Positions 54,852-64,000 of a DNA stretch of 64,000 nt are shown here, in pieces (positions within the stretch are counted from its first letter, which is position 1; each line of letters opens with the position of its first letter). Location: positions 62,001-126,000 of the forward strand of contig NZ_BAABIA010000011.1 of NCBI RefSeq assembly GCF_039542385.1, in the 5' to 3' direction. The notes under the pieces were generated by a model, which worked only from the letters and a program-made list of their open reading frames with translations, ran no database searches and was not told where the DNA came from. The translations under genes were made by a program, and so were the position numbers. The stretch comes from Prosthecobacter algae (GTDB taxonomy: Bacteria; Verrucomicrobiota; Verrucomicrobiia; Verrucomicrobiales; Verrucomicrobiaceae).

Positions 54852-56189
54852 TTAGAGCTTCCAGTAGGCAATGACGAAGCCTGCCGTGACGATGAGAAGC
54901 GTGTTGGTCACGGCGATCCAGGGATTCCATTTCATGGCGCGGGAGAGCATCATCATGAAGTGGATGAGGAGGCCGACGGAAACGATGATGCAGGAGATGA
55001 GAGGCCAGTGATCGGAGGGGTTTTCCACCACCTGAAAGCCGGAACGTTTGACTCCGCCGCTGCTGCTTCCAGAGCCATCGTCAAAGCTGGACTGGAAGAG
55101 GGCATACCCTTCTCCACGCACGGGCTCGTTCATGGTGATCACGCGCTTTTCCTCACGTTGGCCATGCAGCTTGGTGACCTTGCTGGTGAAGCGGCGGGCG
55201 CGTTCGGTGCCGGGATGTTTTTCCTGCTCGGTGTGATCCAGACGGATGGCGAAGGGGAGGCGGTAGCTGCGACGGCCAATGTTGATGAGATACTTCTGGT
55301 CGCCAAAGGTAGCGGTCCAGGGGGCAGCGGCATATTCCCAGAGGATGCCTTTTTGTTCGGCTCCGGTCTTCTTGTCTTTCGCGATGACGATACAAGCCTG
55401 GGAGAGGGCTTCATCTGCCAGCAACTGGCCTGTGCGAGGATCGTTGCGGGAGAGGGCCTGGATGAAGTAACCGTCCACGGCATCGCCACGGGTGACGTCG
55501 GTGGCGCGCTTGGGTTCGGCATGCTGCTTCCAGTTGGTGATGACGAGATCGAAAGGCAGGTTTTCGTGAGTGAAGGTGCGGGCCTTGCCATGATCGCTGC
55601 TGTTGCCGAGATCCGTGAACAGACGCTGATCAATCACGAGGGCGGTACGCCGTTCCCCGGTGGGTTTGACGGCTTCGATCTCGATGACACGCTCGTGGAA
55701 GCTCTGGAATTCGTCGTGAGTCTGGCCTTCGGTAAGATTGAGGATGCCTTCCTTGGCGAAGTGATAAGTCACCGCCCCGGCGGCGATCATGAAGAGGATG
55801 GCGAAGTGAGAGATGACGACCCCGATCGTGCGGGGGGATTTGCGGATGCGAATGAGGCCGCCCAGGAACATGTTCACAAACAAGATGGCCATCAGCAGAT
55901 AACCGCCAGGCAGGATGTTCACGGGCAGGATGATATTGCCGATGTCCCAGTAGTGGTCGAATGCCAGAGCGCGCCAGCAGGCCCCGATGTCAATGCGGTC
56001 CACAAACACGGATTCAAAGTAACGCTCCTGGCTGGCCACAAGGCCGTATTCAGCCTGCTCCAGCGTGCCAAGGAAAGTCAGCAGCAGCAGCAGGGCCAGC
56101 ACGACGGCAGCTAGGCCGAAGGAGCTGAAAAAGGCAATGACACGCGAGGGGATAGAAGCGGAGGCAGACACGGTAATGGGGAGGGGCAA
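54852..56189 (-). CDS. resB: Cytochrome c biogenesis protein ResB (Ccs1-like)
   Basis: 445 residues, membrane helices at about 20-45, 90-112, 120-142 and near the C-terminus, with a large periplasmic domain (about 150-395) between. The family is recognisable from SFGLAAVVLALLLLLTFLGTLEQAEYGL and HFAILFMIAAGAV plus the NLTEGQ. The start is a TTG at 56189 or GTG at 56171; no ATG fits. ResB exports haem and, with CcsA, loads it onto apocytochrome c, consistent with the cytochromes encoded just upstream. Confidence 0.85.
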   Translation of the reverse strand: MPLPITVSASASIPSRVIAFFSSFGLAAVVLALLLLLTFLGTLEQAEYGLVASQERYFESVFVDRIDIGACWRALAFDHYWDIGNIILPVNILPGGYLLMAILFVNMFLGGLIRIRKSPRTIGVVISHFAILFMIAAGAVTYHFAKEGILNLTEGQTHDEFQSFHERVIEIEAVKPTGERRTALVIDQRLFTDLGNSSDHGKARTFTHENLPFDLVITNWKQHAEPKRATDVTRGDAVDGYFIQALSRNDPRTGQLLADEALSQACIVIAKDKKTGAEQKGILWEYAAAPWTATFGDQKYLINIGRRSYRLPFAIRLDHTEQEKHPGTERARRFTSKVTKLHGQREEKRVITMNEPVRGEGYALFQSSFDDGSGSSSGGVKRSGFQVVENPSDHWPLISCIIVSVGLLIHFMMMLSRAMKWNPWIAVTNTLLIVTAGFVIAYWKL

Positions 56190-56224
56190 AGAAATGACGT
56201 TTCAGCAGTGAAAAGGGGCGCAGA

Positions 56225-56911
56225 TCAGTGCGAGGGAATCTTTTCCGCCTTTTTGCGGAACTGAACGGACTGGCAGAAAGCATCGAACTTGGCCGCATGT
56301 TCTTCGACCAAGGCTTTCGGCCCAGTCATCTTGATGAACAGGGTGAGTTCACTGGCCTGATGAATGAGGCCTAGCAGCCGGTAATCCTGTTTGGCCGAGG
56401 CTTCATCCCCCATGCCTTTGAAGCTGCCATCCACGCTGACGAAATGGGCCGGGCCGCCGAGGAAGTTTTTGCGCGGCAGCTTGTCGATTTCTTCATCAGT
56501 CAAGGCCGGAGCACCGATCTGGCTGCGCCAGCGGTTGATGTTGGCTGCAAGCCCACCCGCCGGGCCGGGCAGGGCGGCGAGGTAGCACTCACCTTCCCCA
56601 TTTGGGCCAAAGCTGAAGTCAATCAGGCGCATCTGGGAGGAAGGCTTTTCCGTCCAGCCTTCTGGGGTGACCCAGAGAAGAGGGTGCTGCTGCGGCGCAT
56701 TGGGATCTTCGGCAGGCTCGGCCTGATCGTAAAAGCGGTCGGCGCTGGAAATGTCCACCAGTTGCTTGCGGGCATACTGGGAAAGCTCCCGAGACTCCGT
56801 GATAGGCTCAATCTCATCCAGCGGTTTGCAGGATGGGAGAGCGGAGGAGAGACCGATGAGGGCGGCGAATCCCAGCCGGGTGGCGGCTGAACTTGGGGGA
56901 AAAGAAATCAT
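56225..56911 (-). CDS. Hypothetical lipoprotein of the ccs cluster
   Basis: 228 residues. A signal sequence ends in a lipobox-like SALPSC (Cys28). The mature protein has DFSFGPNGEGECYLAALPGPAGGLAANINRWRSQIG and a C-terminal SELTLFIKMTGPKALVEEHAAKFDAFCQSVQF, fitting the small export proteins of unknown function found beside ResB/CcsA in this phylum. Its start at 56911 is ATG. It precedes resB by 35 bp. Confidence 0.65.
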   Translation of the reverse strand: MISFPPSSAATRLGFAALIGLSSALPSCKPLDEIEPITESRELSQYARKQLVDISSADRFYDQAEPAEDPNAPQQHPLLWVTPEGWTEKPSSQMRLIDFSFGPNGEGECYLAALPGPAGGLAANINRWRSQIGAPALTDEEIDKLPRKNFLGGPAHFVSVDGSFKGMGDEASAKQDYRLLGLIHQASELTLFIKMTGPKALVEEHAAKFDAFCQSVQFRKKAEKIPSH

Positions 56912-56933
56912 GCAGGTTGTCAGTTAAACGAAC

Positions 56934-56972
56934 GAACGCCGTTCGGCTTTGGTTCGCGCTTGAACGGCGTTC
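56934..56972 (-). terminator. Eleven-bp palindrome before the lipoprotein gene
   Basis: GAACGCCGTTC (56934-56944) and GAACGGCGTTC (56962-56972) are perfectly complementary. A second short hairpin, GGACC and GGTCC, is at 56990-57003. Between the LRR-cytochrome stop (57010) and the lipoprotein start (56911), these may be terminators or an operator; no T run of note follows. Confidence 0.4.
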
Positions 56973-57009
56973 AATAAACTTAAGCCAGGGGACCGTAAGG
57001 TCCAAAGGC

Positions 57010-58884
57010 CTAATTAGCTTTGGGAGCGGGGGCAGCAGCAGGCTTGGCCTCTGCTGGTTTGGCAGGAGGTGGCGTGTCTGCTTTGGCCGCAGGGGCTGGC
57101 TTGGCGGCTGGAGGTGCAGAGGCCGGGGCTGGTTTGGCCTCCACTTTTTTAGCCTCAGGCTTGGGAGCGTCTTTTTTAGTCTCTTCCTTTTTGGCCGGGG
57201 CCGGGGCTGGCGGTGGAGCCGGAGGTGGCGCGGTGAGCTTGGCGATCTCAGCCTCGGTAAGACCCACGTTGACTTTGAGACCAGGAAGCTGGCCTTCAAG
57301 GGCCTTTGCGCCGGCTTGGGTAACGCCGGTCTGCCAGACAAAAAGCTTCTTAAGACCTTTGGCGGCAGCCAGTTTGGAGATGCCAGCGTCGGTTGTCTTG
57401 GTGCCGTAGAGATTCAGGTACTCCAGTTTCTGGAGGACGGCCAGTTTGGCCAGGCCGACATCGGTGACTTTGGTGTTTTCCAAATGCAGGCGCTCCAGGG
57501 AAGACATTTTGGCCAGGGTATCGGCGGCGGCGTCGGTCACCTTGCTGCGGGCGAGATCCACCCAAACGATGTGAGTGGCGATGGGTGCCAGCAGCGCGAG
57601 CTCCTGGTCGCCGAATTTATCGGTGGCATTGATGACGCTGAGGCGGAGTTGCTCTGTATCCTGGGCCAGCGGCATGAGGGAAGCATTGAGGGCCTGAATC
57701 TTCGCGGTGATCTCAGCGACCTGCTTTTTCTCAGCTTCTGTGAGGGCTTTGGCTTTGGGCTTCTCGGTCTTCACCACCTTGGCTTCGGTGGCCTTGGGCA
57801 GGCCTTTGCCGAGGAGCGCAGCGAGGGCGGCTTCGACATCTGGAGTGGGCTTGGCAGCAGCCACGGTGGCGGTATCGGAGGCACCGCTGGCGATCCACCA
57901 TTTCAGCAGGGCGAGTTCTTCCTTGGTGACCTGGGGCTCGTCGCTTGGCGGCATGTGCTCGTCGTCGTCGTCAGGCAGCTTGATACGGGCCAGCAGAAGG
58001 CTGTCGTCTGGCTTGCCAGGAACCACATTCACATCACCCTCGCTGCCGCCTTTCATGATGGCGGCGAATTCGTGCAACTGCAGCTTGCCTTTCTTCTTGT
58101 CGGCACCGTGGCAGGCCACGCACTTGGCTTCGAGGATGGGAGCGATGACGTCTTTGTAAACCATGGCCTTGGCAGCCACGGCAGCGTCCAACTTGCCACC
58201 AGCGGCTGGTGCGGGCGCAGCGGGGGATTTGGCGGCCTCAGATGGTTTGGCTGCGGCGGGAGCCGGGGCGGCAGGTTTGGTTGCCGCGACTGCTGGGGCT
58301 GCGGCGACGGCCACCGCTTTGGCGTCATCTTCAGCAGTCCAGCCAGTATTGATCTGGGTGGTGGGCAGCTTGGCCTTGATCTGGGCGACACCGGCTTTGG
58401 TCACGCCTGTCTGCCATAGGTAAAGGGCTTTCAGCTTGGAGAGACTGGTCAGCTTCTGAGCTCCGGCATCGGTCACCTTGGTGTTGTAAAGGTTTAGATA
58501 TTCGAGGGATGCGAGGCCTTTCAGGTGATCCAGCCCGGCATCGGTGATGGCGGTGTTTTCCAGATGCAGTTCCGTGAGGTTCTTCATCGCGCCAATGGCA
58601 GCCAGGCCAGCATCGGTGACCTTCGTACGCGCCAAGTCAACGGAGGTAATTTTGTCAGCGGCGGGGGCCAGGGCGGCAAGAGAGGCATCCGTGAAGTCCT
58701 TGGCCACATTCAGGGCGGTGAAACGGTAGGCTTTGCCATCGGCCGCGACGGGCATCAGCGAGGCTCCGGTGGCGTTGACTTTGTCCAGAACAGCCTTGAG
58801 GGCTGGGTCTGCGGCAGGCTGTTCGGCCGCGATGGCGGCGGAGGCCAGCGCCAGGAAGCAGAGAAGATGGGTACGGAGTCGCAT
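57010..58884 (-). CDS. Exported leucine-rich-repeat / c-type cytochrome protein
   Basis: 624 residues, signal peptide 1-20. It is built symmetrically: an LRR block (about 60-180; repeats such as ITSVDLARTKVTDAGLAAIG and LTELHLENTAITDAGL), an Ala/Pro/Lys-rich linker, a planctomycete-type cytochrome domain with CVACH (Cys255, Cys258, His259) and DEHMPPSDEPQVTKEELALLKWWI, then a second LRR block (about 400-540) and a P/A/K-rich tail. The haem domain suggests electron transfer; the LRRs a protein-protein surface. It needs the ResB/CcsA machinery encoded just downstream. Confidence 0.85.
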   Translation of the reverse strand: MRLRTHLLCFLALASAAIAAEQPAADPALKAVLDKVNATGASLMPVAADGKAYRFTALNVAKDFTDASLAALAPAADKITSVDLARTKVTDAGLAAIGAMKNLTELHLENTAITDAGLDHLKGLASLEYLNLYNTKVTDAGAQKLTSLSKLKALYLWQTGVTKAGVAQIKAKLPTTQINTGWTAEDDAKAVAVAAAPAVAATKPAAPAPAAAKPSEAAKSPAAPAPAAGGKLDAAVAAKAMVYKDVIAPILEAKCVACHGADKKKGKLQLHEFAAIMKGGSEGDVNVVPGKPDDSLLLARIKLPDDDDEHMPPSDEPQVTKEELALLKWWIASGASDTATVAAAKPTPDVEAALAALLGKGLPKATEAKVVKTEKPKAKALTEAEKKQVAEITAKIQALNASLMPLAQDTEQLRLSVINATDKFGDQELALLAPIATHIVWVDLARSKVTDAAADTLAKMSSLERLHLENTKVTDVGLAKLAVLQKLEYLNLYGTKTTDAGISKLAAAKGLKKLFVWQTGVTQAGAKALEGQLPGLKVNVGLTEAEIAKLTAPPPAPPPAPAPAKKEETKKDAPKPEAKKVEAKPAPASAPPAAKPAPAAKADTPPPAKPAEAKPAAAPAPKAN

Positions 58885-58935
58885 ACGTGAAGGGGGAGGT
58901 TGGAAAAAAGCTGAGACGGAGAGAGTTCGCTGGAA

Positions 58936-60123
58936 CTAGGGCTGTCCTTTCAAGACAACGTCCACGGTGGCCTGTGTTTCAGCCGGGAATTTGGCATCGG
59001 CGACCTTTTGGGTGGCGGAAGCACCTTGCTGGACCCACCAGCGAAGAATCGTGATCTCTTCCGGCGTGAGCTGATCTTTGCCATCGGGCGGCATGTGCTC
59101 GTCATCATCTAGAGGCAGATCAATGCGCTGGATGCTGAGGCTTTCGGCAGGTTTGCCAGGAACGAAATTGGCCCCATTTTCGCCACCTTTCATGGCCATT
59201 TCAAAGGAGTCCATGCGGAGGTCGCCTTTGGACTTTTCCTCATTGTGGCACTTGTTGCACTTGGCCTCCAAAATCGGCAGGATGACATGCTGGAAGACCA
59301 GTTTGTCCGTGCCTGCCATGACGGGCGGGGCAATCCCGCCCAGCACTGGGGTGGTGGCAGGAGTTGCGGCTGCTGGGGCAGGTGCTAAAGCGGTCGGGGC
59401 GGTATTGGCACCCGGTTTGGCCGGATCAGGATTTGGCAGTGGGGCGGGGGCGGGAGCAGGCAATGCAGCAGGGGTGACCGCCTTGGGCTTTTCAACAAAA
59501 CCGAGCATCCATTTTTCCATGCCGATCATCTGGCTCTTCATCGGCTCCGGCGCATGTTCGGTGAGGAACTTGCTGCCGTGGGACATGTTGCCACCGAAGT
59601 GAGCCCCCAAGCCCATGATGCTGAAGGAAAGGAAAAACACTGCCCGATAGGCATGCAGCAGTTCCTGATTGCCCTGCCCCATGGCCATGATGCGGATGAC
59701 GAGGGCGAGCAGCACCCCAGAGGTGCCGACCAGCGCAAGGGTCTGGTGCAGGGTGAAGTTGCCACCTTCATACCCACCTTCACGGGAGAGCATGATGCCA
59801 GCTAGGACAGCCAAGACTGACCCTGCGGAGCCGACCCAAAGTGTCAGCAGGGCGGCGGGACCCAGTTTTTCCTCACCACTGCGGGTGAGGCAGGCCAGTT
59901 CCATGATGCAAAGCAGGGCCAAAGCCCCGACGGGCAGGTGCAGAAGAATGGGGTGAAAACGACCGACGAAAAGGACGCCGCTGGAGACCTCTGAAGACGG
60001 CTTTTCAAACAGGGGTGGAAAAATCAGCAGGCCGATGACAAAACCGACGATCAACAGCAAAGTGGCCACCCAAGTGCCAACATAGGACTTGGGGCTGCCG
60101 AAATCTTTGGGAGAATAAGACAT
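58936..60123 (-). CDS. DUF2231 membrane domain with c-type cytochrome domain
   Basis: 395 residues. Five or so membrane helices (about 15-38, 55-78, 90-112, 125-148, 158-175), with the HPILLHLPVGALALLCIMEL motif of DUF2231. A Pro/Ala-rich linker follows, then a planctomycete-type cytochrome domain with CNKCH (Cys289, Cys292, His293), MKGGENGANFVPGKPAES, DEHMPPDGKDQLTPEEI. It likely passes electrons across or along the inner membrane. It is first in the minus-strand block, 52 bp before the LRR-cytochrome gene. Confidence 0.85.
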   Translation of the reverse strand: MSYSPKDFGSPKSYVGTWVATLLLIVGFVIGLLIFPPLFEKPSSEVSSGVLFVGRFHPILLHLPVGALALLCIMELACLTRSGEEKLGPAALLTLWVGSAGSVLAVLAGIMLSREGGYEGGNFTLHQTLALVGTSGVLLALVIRIMAMGQGNQELLHAYRAVFFLSFSIMGLGAHFGGNMSHGSKFLTEHAPEPMKSQMIGMEKWMLGFVEKPKAVTPAALPAPAPAPLPNPDPAKPGANTAPTALAPAPAAATPATTPVLGGIAPPVMAGTDKLVFQHVILPILEAKCNKCHNEEKSKGDLRMDSFEMAMKGGENGANFVPGKPAESLSIQRIDLPLDDDEHMPPDGKDQLTPEEITILRWWVQQGASATQKVADAKFPAETQATVDVVLKGQP

Positions 60124-60336
60124 GGGTGGGATGGATGCTCGTGGTAACTTATCTTATCAACGCTGATGTGGCGCAGAATTGTTCATGCGAGTGATGCCTG
60201 ATCATGCAGTTTCCATGTCCAAATCAAGCCTCGGTCCTACCGAAACGCAATTTTTGGACAGGGTCAGACAATGCCTGCGCATGGATCGCCGATTCTAGAG
60301 GTCGCCTCGGATGCCGAAAGGGCTCAAAGTGAGGCC

Positions 60337-60708
60337 ATGGAAACGCCCGCAACACTCTATGACCGGCTGGGTGGAGCCGCCGGGGTAGAATCCCTGATAG
60401 AAGCCTTTTACGTCCGCGTGCTCGCCGACTCTGAACTGGCCCCCTTTTTCCGTGATAGCTCCATCGAGCGTCTGCGCAAAATGCAGACGGAGTTTTTCAA
60501 CCGCGCCCTCGGTGGCCCCATGGGCTATTCAGGCCTTCCACTCGCCCATGTGCATCATGGGCGTGGCATAACCCGCCACCACTTCACCCTTTTCGTGGGC
60601 CACCTGCTGGAAACGCTCAAGGACTATGGCTGTGAGGACAAGGAGACCGATGAAGTCATTGAGCACATCAATACTTTCGCCAACGAGATCACAGGCACCT
60701 CCTATTGA
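60337..60708 (+). CDS. Truncated haemoglobin, group I type
   Basis: 123 residues from ATG at 60337 (METPATLYDRLGGAAGVESLIEAFYVRVL). The truncated globin 2-on-2 fold is seen, with PFFRDSSIERLRKMQTEFF and the proximal His region HVHHGRGITRHHFTLFVGHL. Such proteins bind O2 or NO, and in bacteria often defend against NO. It is divergent from the cytochrome gene (213 bp between starts), and its 3' end overlaps the convergent permease gene by 7 bp. Confidence 0.85.
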   Translation: METPATLYDRLGGAAGVESLIEAFYVRVLADSELAPFFRDSSIERLRKMQTEFFNRALGGPMGYSGLPLAHVHHGRGITRHHFTLFVGHLLETLKDYGCEDKETDEVIEHINTFANEITGTSY

Positions 60709-61829
60709 CGCCCCAGCCGCACGTCCATCCACACTGCCGCCAGCAGGACCATGCCACGCACCACCAGCTTGTATTCCGGCGAGACCGACATCAGCGTCAT
60801 GCCATTGAGTAGGGTCGCCATGATCAGGGCCCCAGCCAGCACGCCAAGCACGGTCCCACGCCCGCCTCGCAGGCTGACTCCGCCGATCACACAGGCGGCA
60901 ACGGCATCCAGCTCCATCCATTCACCAATGTCGGTTGTGGAGTTGCCCGTGTAGGACGTCAGCATAAACCCTGTGATGGCAACGATGGCCCCCATGATCG
61001 CAAAAGCCCCGATGACCACCTTGCCTACTGGCACGCCGGAAACCAAGGCTGCCTCCGGGCTGCCGCCGATAGCATACAGATAACGGCCAAAAGCCGTGTG
61101 CTGGGTCAGCAGATACACGCCCAGCGCCACGCTACCAAAGATGACAGCCGGCAGCGGCACACCGCGAAATTGATTGGTCACCACCACAAAAAGCACCAGC
61201 GCCTGGGCCGCGATAAAGACACGTAAAAAAGCGCTCTCCCCTCCCTCTGTCTCAAAGCCGCTGGCACGCCGCTGCCGCCGGGCCTGGACGGTGGCGAAGA
61301 CTAGCACCGCAATGATGACCGCTGCCATGATATAACCCGCCAAAGGAGGCAGATAAAAGGTGCTGATGAGCGAGTATAGATTGCTCTGCCCACCTGCCAC
61401 CACGGGCACTGTTTGATTTTGGATGACCATCCAAAACAGGCCGCGAAAGACCAGCAACCCGGCCAGGGTCACGATGAACGCGGGGATGCGTTCCTTCACA
61501 ATCAGCAGGCCCTTGATCCACCAGATGACTACACCTGCGGTTAGGCCAATGGCCAGGGAGAGCGGTGCGGGAAGTCCGGCCTTTGTCGTCAATACCGTGG
61601 CAATCCCGCTGAGCAGGGCCAGACCGCTGCCCACAGAAAGGTCAATGTGACCGGGCAGTATCACCAAGAGCATGCCCATCGCCAGTGTGGCCGTGATGGA
61701 AAGCTCTGTCATCAACAGAGACAAGTTGCGGGAGTCGAGAAACTTGGGCTCGACCACTGCGAAAAATCCACAAATCCCCAGCAAGGCCAGGGCAATCGAA
61801 AAATCGCGAAGAGAAAACGTGCGAGTCAT
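60702..61829 (-). CDS. Sugar ABC transporter permease (BPD_transp_2)
   Basis: 375 residues with about ten membrane segments. GHIDLSVGSGLALLSGIA is the typical BPD_transp_2 signature; the C-terminal half contains YAIGGSPEAALVSGV and GEWMELDAVAACVIGGVSLRGGRGTVLGVLAGAL. It resembles XylH, RbsC and related permeases of sugar uptake systems. No ATPase or binding-protein gene is next to it here; the gene upstream is TypA. It is either an orphan or works with components elsewhere. Confidence 0.88.
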   Translation of the reverse strand: MTRTFSLRDFSIALALLGICGFFAVVEPKFLDSRNLSLLMTELSITATLAMGMLLVILPGHIDLSVGSGLALLSGIATVLTTKAGLPAPLSLAIGLTAGVVIWWIKGLLIVKERIPAFIVTLAGLLVFRGLFWMVIQNQTVPVVAGGQSNLYSLISTFYLPPLAGYIMAAVIIAVLVFATVQARRQRRASGFETEGGESAFLRVFIAAQALVLFVVVTNQFRGVPLPAVIFGSVALGVYLLTQHTAFGRYLYAIGGSPEAALVSGVPVGKVVIGAFAIMGAIVAITGFMLTSYTGNSTTDIGEWMELDAVAACVIGGVSLRGGRGTVLGVLAGALIMATLLNGMTLMSVSPEYKLVVRGMVLLAAVWMDVRLGRQ

Positions 61830-61891
61830 GAGGAGCGTCGAAGAAAACGGATGTTCTACCCGGTTCTTCGACGCGCTCCAAGATAAACCTA

Positions 61892-63736
61892 TTAACCCGC
61901 AGAAGCGATCTCAGCTTCCGTGCGCTTGCGCTCACGCTGGCGCTGGGCGGAATCCAGCGTGCGCTTGCGCAGGCGGATGTTCTTCGGCGTTGCTTCCACG
62001 AGCTCATCAGGGGCGATGTACTCAATGGCGCGCTCCAGGCCAAACTTCACCGGAGGGGTGAGCTGGATGCCTTTGTCACCACCGGCGGCGCGGAAGTTAG
62101 TGAGCTGCTTGCTGCGGCATGGGTTGACCGGAAGGTCGTCCGTGCGTGGGTTTTCACCAATGATCATGCCGTCATAAACCAGGTCACCTGCGGTAACGAA
62201 AAGTTTGCCGCGTTCCTGGATGGTATCCAGAGCGTAAGAAGTGGCTTCGCCAGCTTCGGTGCTGACCAGGGTGCCAGTGCTGCGGGTCTGCATGTGACCA
62301 GCGTGAGGGGCGTATTCACGGAAAAGGTGGCTGTGAATGCCGTGACCGCTCGTCAAGTTCATCAGTTCGAACTCGAAGCCGATGAGGCCACGGGTCGGGA
62401 TGTAAGCCTGAAGGGTCGTGCGGCCATTCTGGGCATTCATGTCTTCGATGCGGCCTTTGCGCTCGGAGATCGTCTTCATCACGCCGCCGAGGTAATCATC
62501 CGGCACGTCAATGTAGAGGGTTTCAAAGGGTTCGCAGATGACATCGTCAATGCGCTTCGTGATGACCATCGGACGGGAAACCAGCACTTCGAAACCTTCG
62601 CGGCGCATCTGCTCCACAAGAACAGCGATCTGCATGGCACCACGGGCGCTGACGTCGAAGATACCTGCCGTGTCGGTGTCATTCACAGACAGGGTCACGT
62701 TCATCTTCTGCTCACGCTCCAGGCGGTCCTTGATCTTGCGGGAGGTGACGTGGTCACCTTCACGGCCGGCCAGAGGGCCGTCATTGACCGCGAATTGCAT
62801 CACAATGGTCGGAGGGTCGATCGCCACGAAAGGCAGCACAGGCGCGTCAGCCGCACCGGTGACGGTCTGGCCGATGTCCACATCTTCAAAACCGGAGATA
62901 CCGACGATGTCGCCAGCGCCGCCTTCGACGGAGTCACTGGTGGTCAGGGTGGTGTATTGGAAAACTTTGGTGACCTTGATCGGGGTCGGCTTGTCACCAG
63001 GCTGCTTGCCCTGGAGGAAAACCTTGTCGCCCATCTTCACGGTGCCACGGGTCACTTTGCCGATGGCCACACGGCCGACGAAGTTGTCCCAGTCAATGTT
63101 GGAGACCAGCATTTCAAAGCTGCCTTCCAGTTCAGCCTTAGGTGCCGGGATATGCTCGACGATTTTTTCGAGGAGGAAAGTCATGTCCTTCTGCTCGCCT
63201 TCGGGCGTGTCGCTCACCCAGAGGGCGCGGGCGCTGCCGTAAACGAAAGGTGCATTGAACTGCTCTTCGGTGGCTTCGAGCTCCATCAGGAGTTCCAGCA
63301 CTTTGTCATGCACTTCGCCTGGCTTGATGTGCGGACGGTCCATCTTGTTGATGAACACGATCGGCTTGATGCCCTGCTGCATGGCTTTCTTCAGCACGAA
63401 ACGGGTCTGGGCCTGGGGGCCTTCATAGGCGTCCACCACAAGCATCACGCCGTCCACCATCTTCATCACGCGCTCCACTTCGCCGCCGAAGTCGGCGTGG
63501 CCCGGTGTGTCCACGATGTTGATGATGTTTTCGCCCCAGTGAACGGAGGTGTTTTTGGCCTTGATGGTGATGCCCTTCTCTTTTTCAAGGTCCATGCTGT
63601 CCATGGCGCGCTCGGCGATGGCCTGGTTTTCGCGAAAGTTGCCGCTGGCACGTAGCAAGGAGTCCACAAGTGTGGTCTTGCCATGGTCAACGTGTGCGAT
63701 GATGGCGATGTTCCGGATCTTGGAAGGAGGGGTCAT
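61892..63736 (-). CDS. typA: Translational GTPase TypA/BipA
   Basis: 614 residues from ATG at 63736 ([28 protein letters not shown]). The GTP-binding motifs are complete: AHVDHGKT, the [15 protein letters not shown] switch, NKMDRPH and the SAR in YGSARAL. EF-Tu-like domain II and the two EF-G-like C-terminal domains follow, with the TypA-specific end ([20 protein letters not shown]). TypA is a ribosome-bound GTPase needed under stress and in cold. A longer start (63811) lies before the conserved part. Confidence 0.95.
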   Translation of the reverse strand: MTPPSKIRNIAIIAHVDHGKTTLVDSLLRASGNFRENQAIAERAMDSMDLEKEKGITIKAKNTSVHWGENIINIVDTPGHADFGGEVERVMKMVDGVMLVVDAYEGPQAQTRFVLKKAMQQGIKPIVFINKMDRPHIKPGEVHDKVLELLMELEATEEQFNAPFVYGSARALWVSDTPEGEQKDMTFLLEKIVEHIPAPKAELEGSFEMLVSNIDWDNFVGRVAIGKVTRGTVKMGDKVFLQGKQPGDKPTPIKVTKVFQYTTLTTSDSVEGGAGDIVGISGFEDVDIGQTVTGAADAPVLPFVAIDPPTIVMQFAVNDGPLAGREGDHVTSRKIKDRLEREQKMNVTLSVNDTDTAGIFDVSARGAMQIAVLVEQMRREGFEVLVSRPMVITKRIDDVICEPFETLYIDVPDDYLGGVMKTISERKGRIEDMNAQNGRTTLQAYIPTRGLIGFEFELMNLTSGHGIHSHLFREYAPHAGHMQTRSTGTLVSTEAGEATSYALDTIQERGKLFVTAGDLVYDGMIIGENPRTDDLPVNPCRSKQLTNFRAAGGDKGIQLTPPVKFGLERAIEYIAPDELVEATPKNIRLRKRTLDSAQRQRERKRTEAEIASAG

Positions 63737-63849
63737 TAGAAGGGCGTATGGGGGAAGGGGCGCGGAGACTAGCAGCTTTCGGGCCTTTGGCAAACGGCGG
63801 TTTTGACTCATTCCGTCGGCGGCCCCTCCCTAGGCCCCTTTTTGTGGGG

Positions 63850-63878
63850 GTAAAATGCTGCTCTCACTGGCATTTTAC
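63850..63878. promoter_or_regulatory. Nine-bp palindrome before the right-edge gene
   Basis: GTAAAATGC (63850-63858) and GCATTTTAC (63870-63878), 11-nt spacer. It lies 25 bp before the start of the right-edge gene. It could be an operator for either divergent gene or a hairpin; no protein can be named. Confidence 0.4.
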
Positions 63879-63902
63879 GCTGTCCGGGCTGATCTCCCTC
63901 CC

Positions 63903-64000
63903 ATGATTCGCCCCCTGCAGCAAGATGATGCCCTTCTCCAAGACATGGCCCGTGTGCCTGCACGTGAGGACCGGCTGGATCTCTGGTGGCTGGGGCAGAG
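63903..64000 (+). CDS. Start of an MBL-fold metallo-hydrolase gene (partial)
   Basis: Starting at ATG 63903 the frame stays open to the edge (about 32 residues, MIRPLQQDDALLQDM and further VPAREDRLDLWWLGQ). The LDLWWLGQ element close to the N-terminus is common at the start of UlaG-like metallo-beta-lactamase-fold enzymes. The rest lies outside the window, so this is tentative. Confidence 0.5.
   Translation, partial: MIRPLQQDDALLQDMARVPAREDRLDLWWLGQ

Overview
The window looks like a chromosomal piece of a free-living Verrucomicrobium, probably near Prosthecobacter. The evidence is protein content typical of the Planctomycetes-Verrucomicrobia group (DUF1592 and DUF1552 proteins, low-complexity c-type cytochrome domains joined to leucine-rich repeats or DUF2231), small 'MENPY' membrane proteins, high G+C coding DNA, and many AT-poor intergenic palindromes. 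The genus is inference; no rRNA is present. One tRNA (Pro, anticodon TGG) is seen. I see no CRISPR array, integrase or recognisable transposase.

Layout. 1-7.5 kb, minus strand: a 2-oxo acid dehydrogenase E1 pair (beta runs off the left edge), a sugar nucleotidyltransferase, and an RDD / SpoIIM-like / DUF4129-DUF4350 membrane set of the kind usually found with a MoxR ATPase, which is absent here. 8.2-13.3 kb: a phosphate cluster. PhoU, a PlcP-like metallophosphoesterase and an Agt-like glycosyltransferase form a minus-strand operon divergent from a PhoB-PhoR pair, with TGTCA-type palindromes between them. This is the arrangement expected for phosphorus-sparing membrane-lipid remodelling. 13.4-20.1 kb: glutamyl-Q tRNA(Asp) synthetase, a YbjN protein, tRNA-Pro, a secreted alpha/beta hydrolase, a sigma-54 activator whose receiver has Glu at the phospho-acceptor site, and a DUF116-prenyl synthase fusion.

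20.4-28.3 kb: a DUF1592 cytochrome / DUF1552 operon followed by two paralogous secreted proteins of unknown function. The operon is interrupted by a two-module GxxExxY (PD-(D/E)XK-like) gene. Its start and stop codons lie inside about 90-bp self-complementary repeats in inverted orientation. Shorter palindromes with the same ends recur around the downstream paralogs, together with a truncated gene copy. This repeat-nuclease unit is the best candidate in the window for an undescribed mobile system.

28.4-31.9 kb: a TPR-like protein, a cupin, an SDR oxidoreductase and a membrane-anchored GH75 chitosanase-like protein. 31.9-37.0 kb: a gene-poor, partly AT-rich accessory stretch with a membrane protein preceded directly by a strong terminator hairpin, plus a few small hypothetical ORFs. 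37.1-44.3 kb: OprB porin, ferritin-like protein, IspH, small membrane and regulator genes, an MFS transporter and a TetR regulator. 44.3-50.5 kb: a complete RND tripartite efflux operon. 50.9-60.1 kb, minus strand: ThuA-like protein, HTH-MBL hydrolase, cytochrome c maturation proteins (CcsA and ResB), a lipoprotein and two multi-domain cytochromes, a likely respiratory or redox block. 60.3-64 kb: truncated haemoglobin, a lone sugar ABC permease, TypA and the start of an MBL-fold hydrolase.

Starts were usually moved from the longest open frame to an internal ATG where a conserved domain or signal peptide begins.
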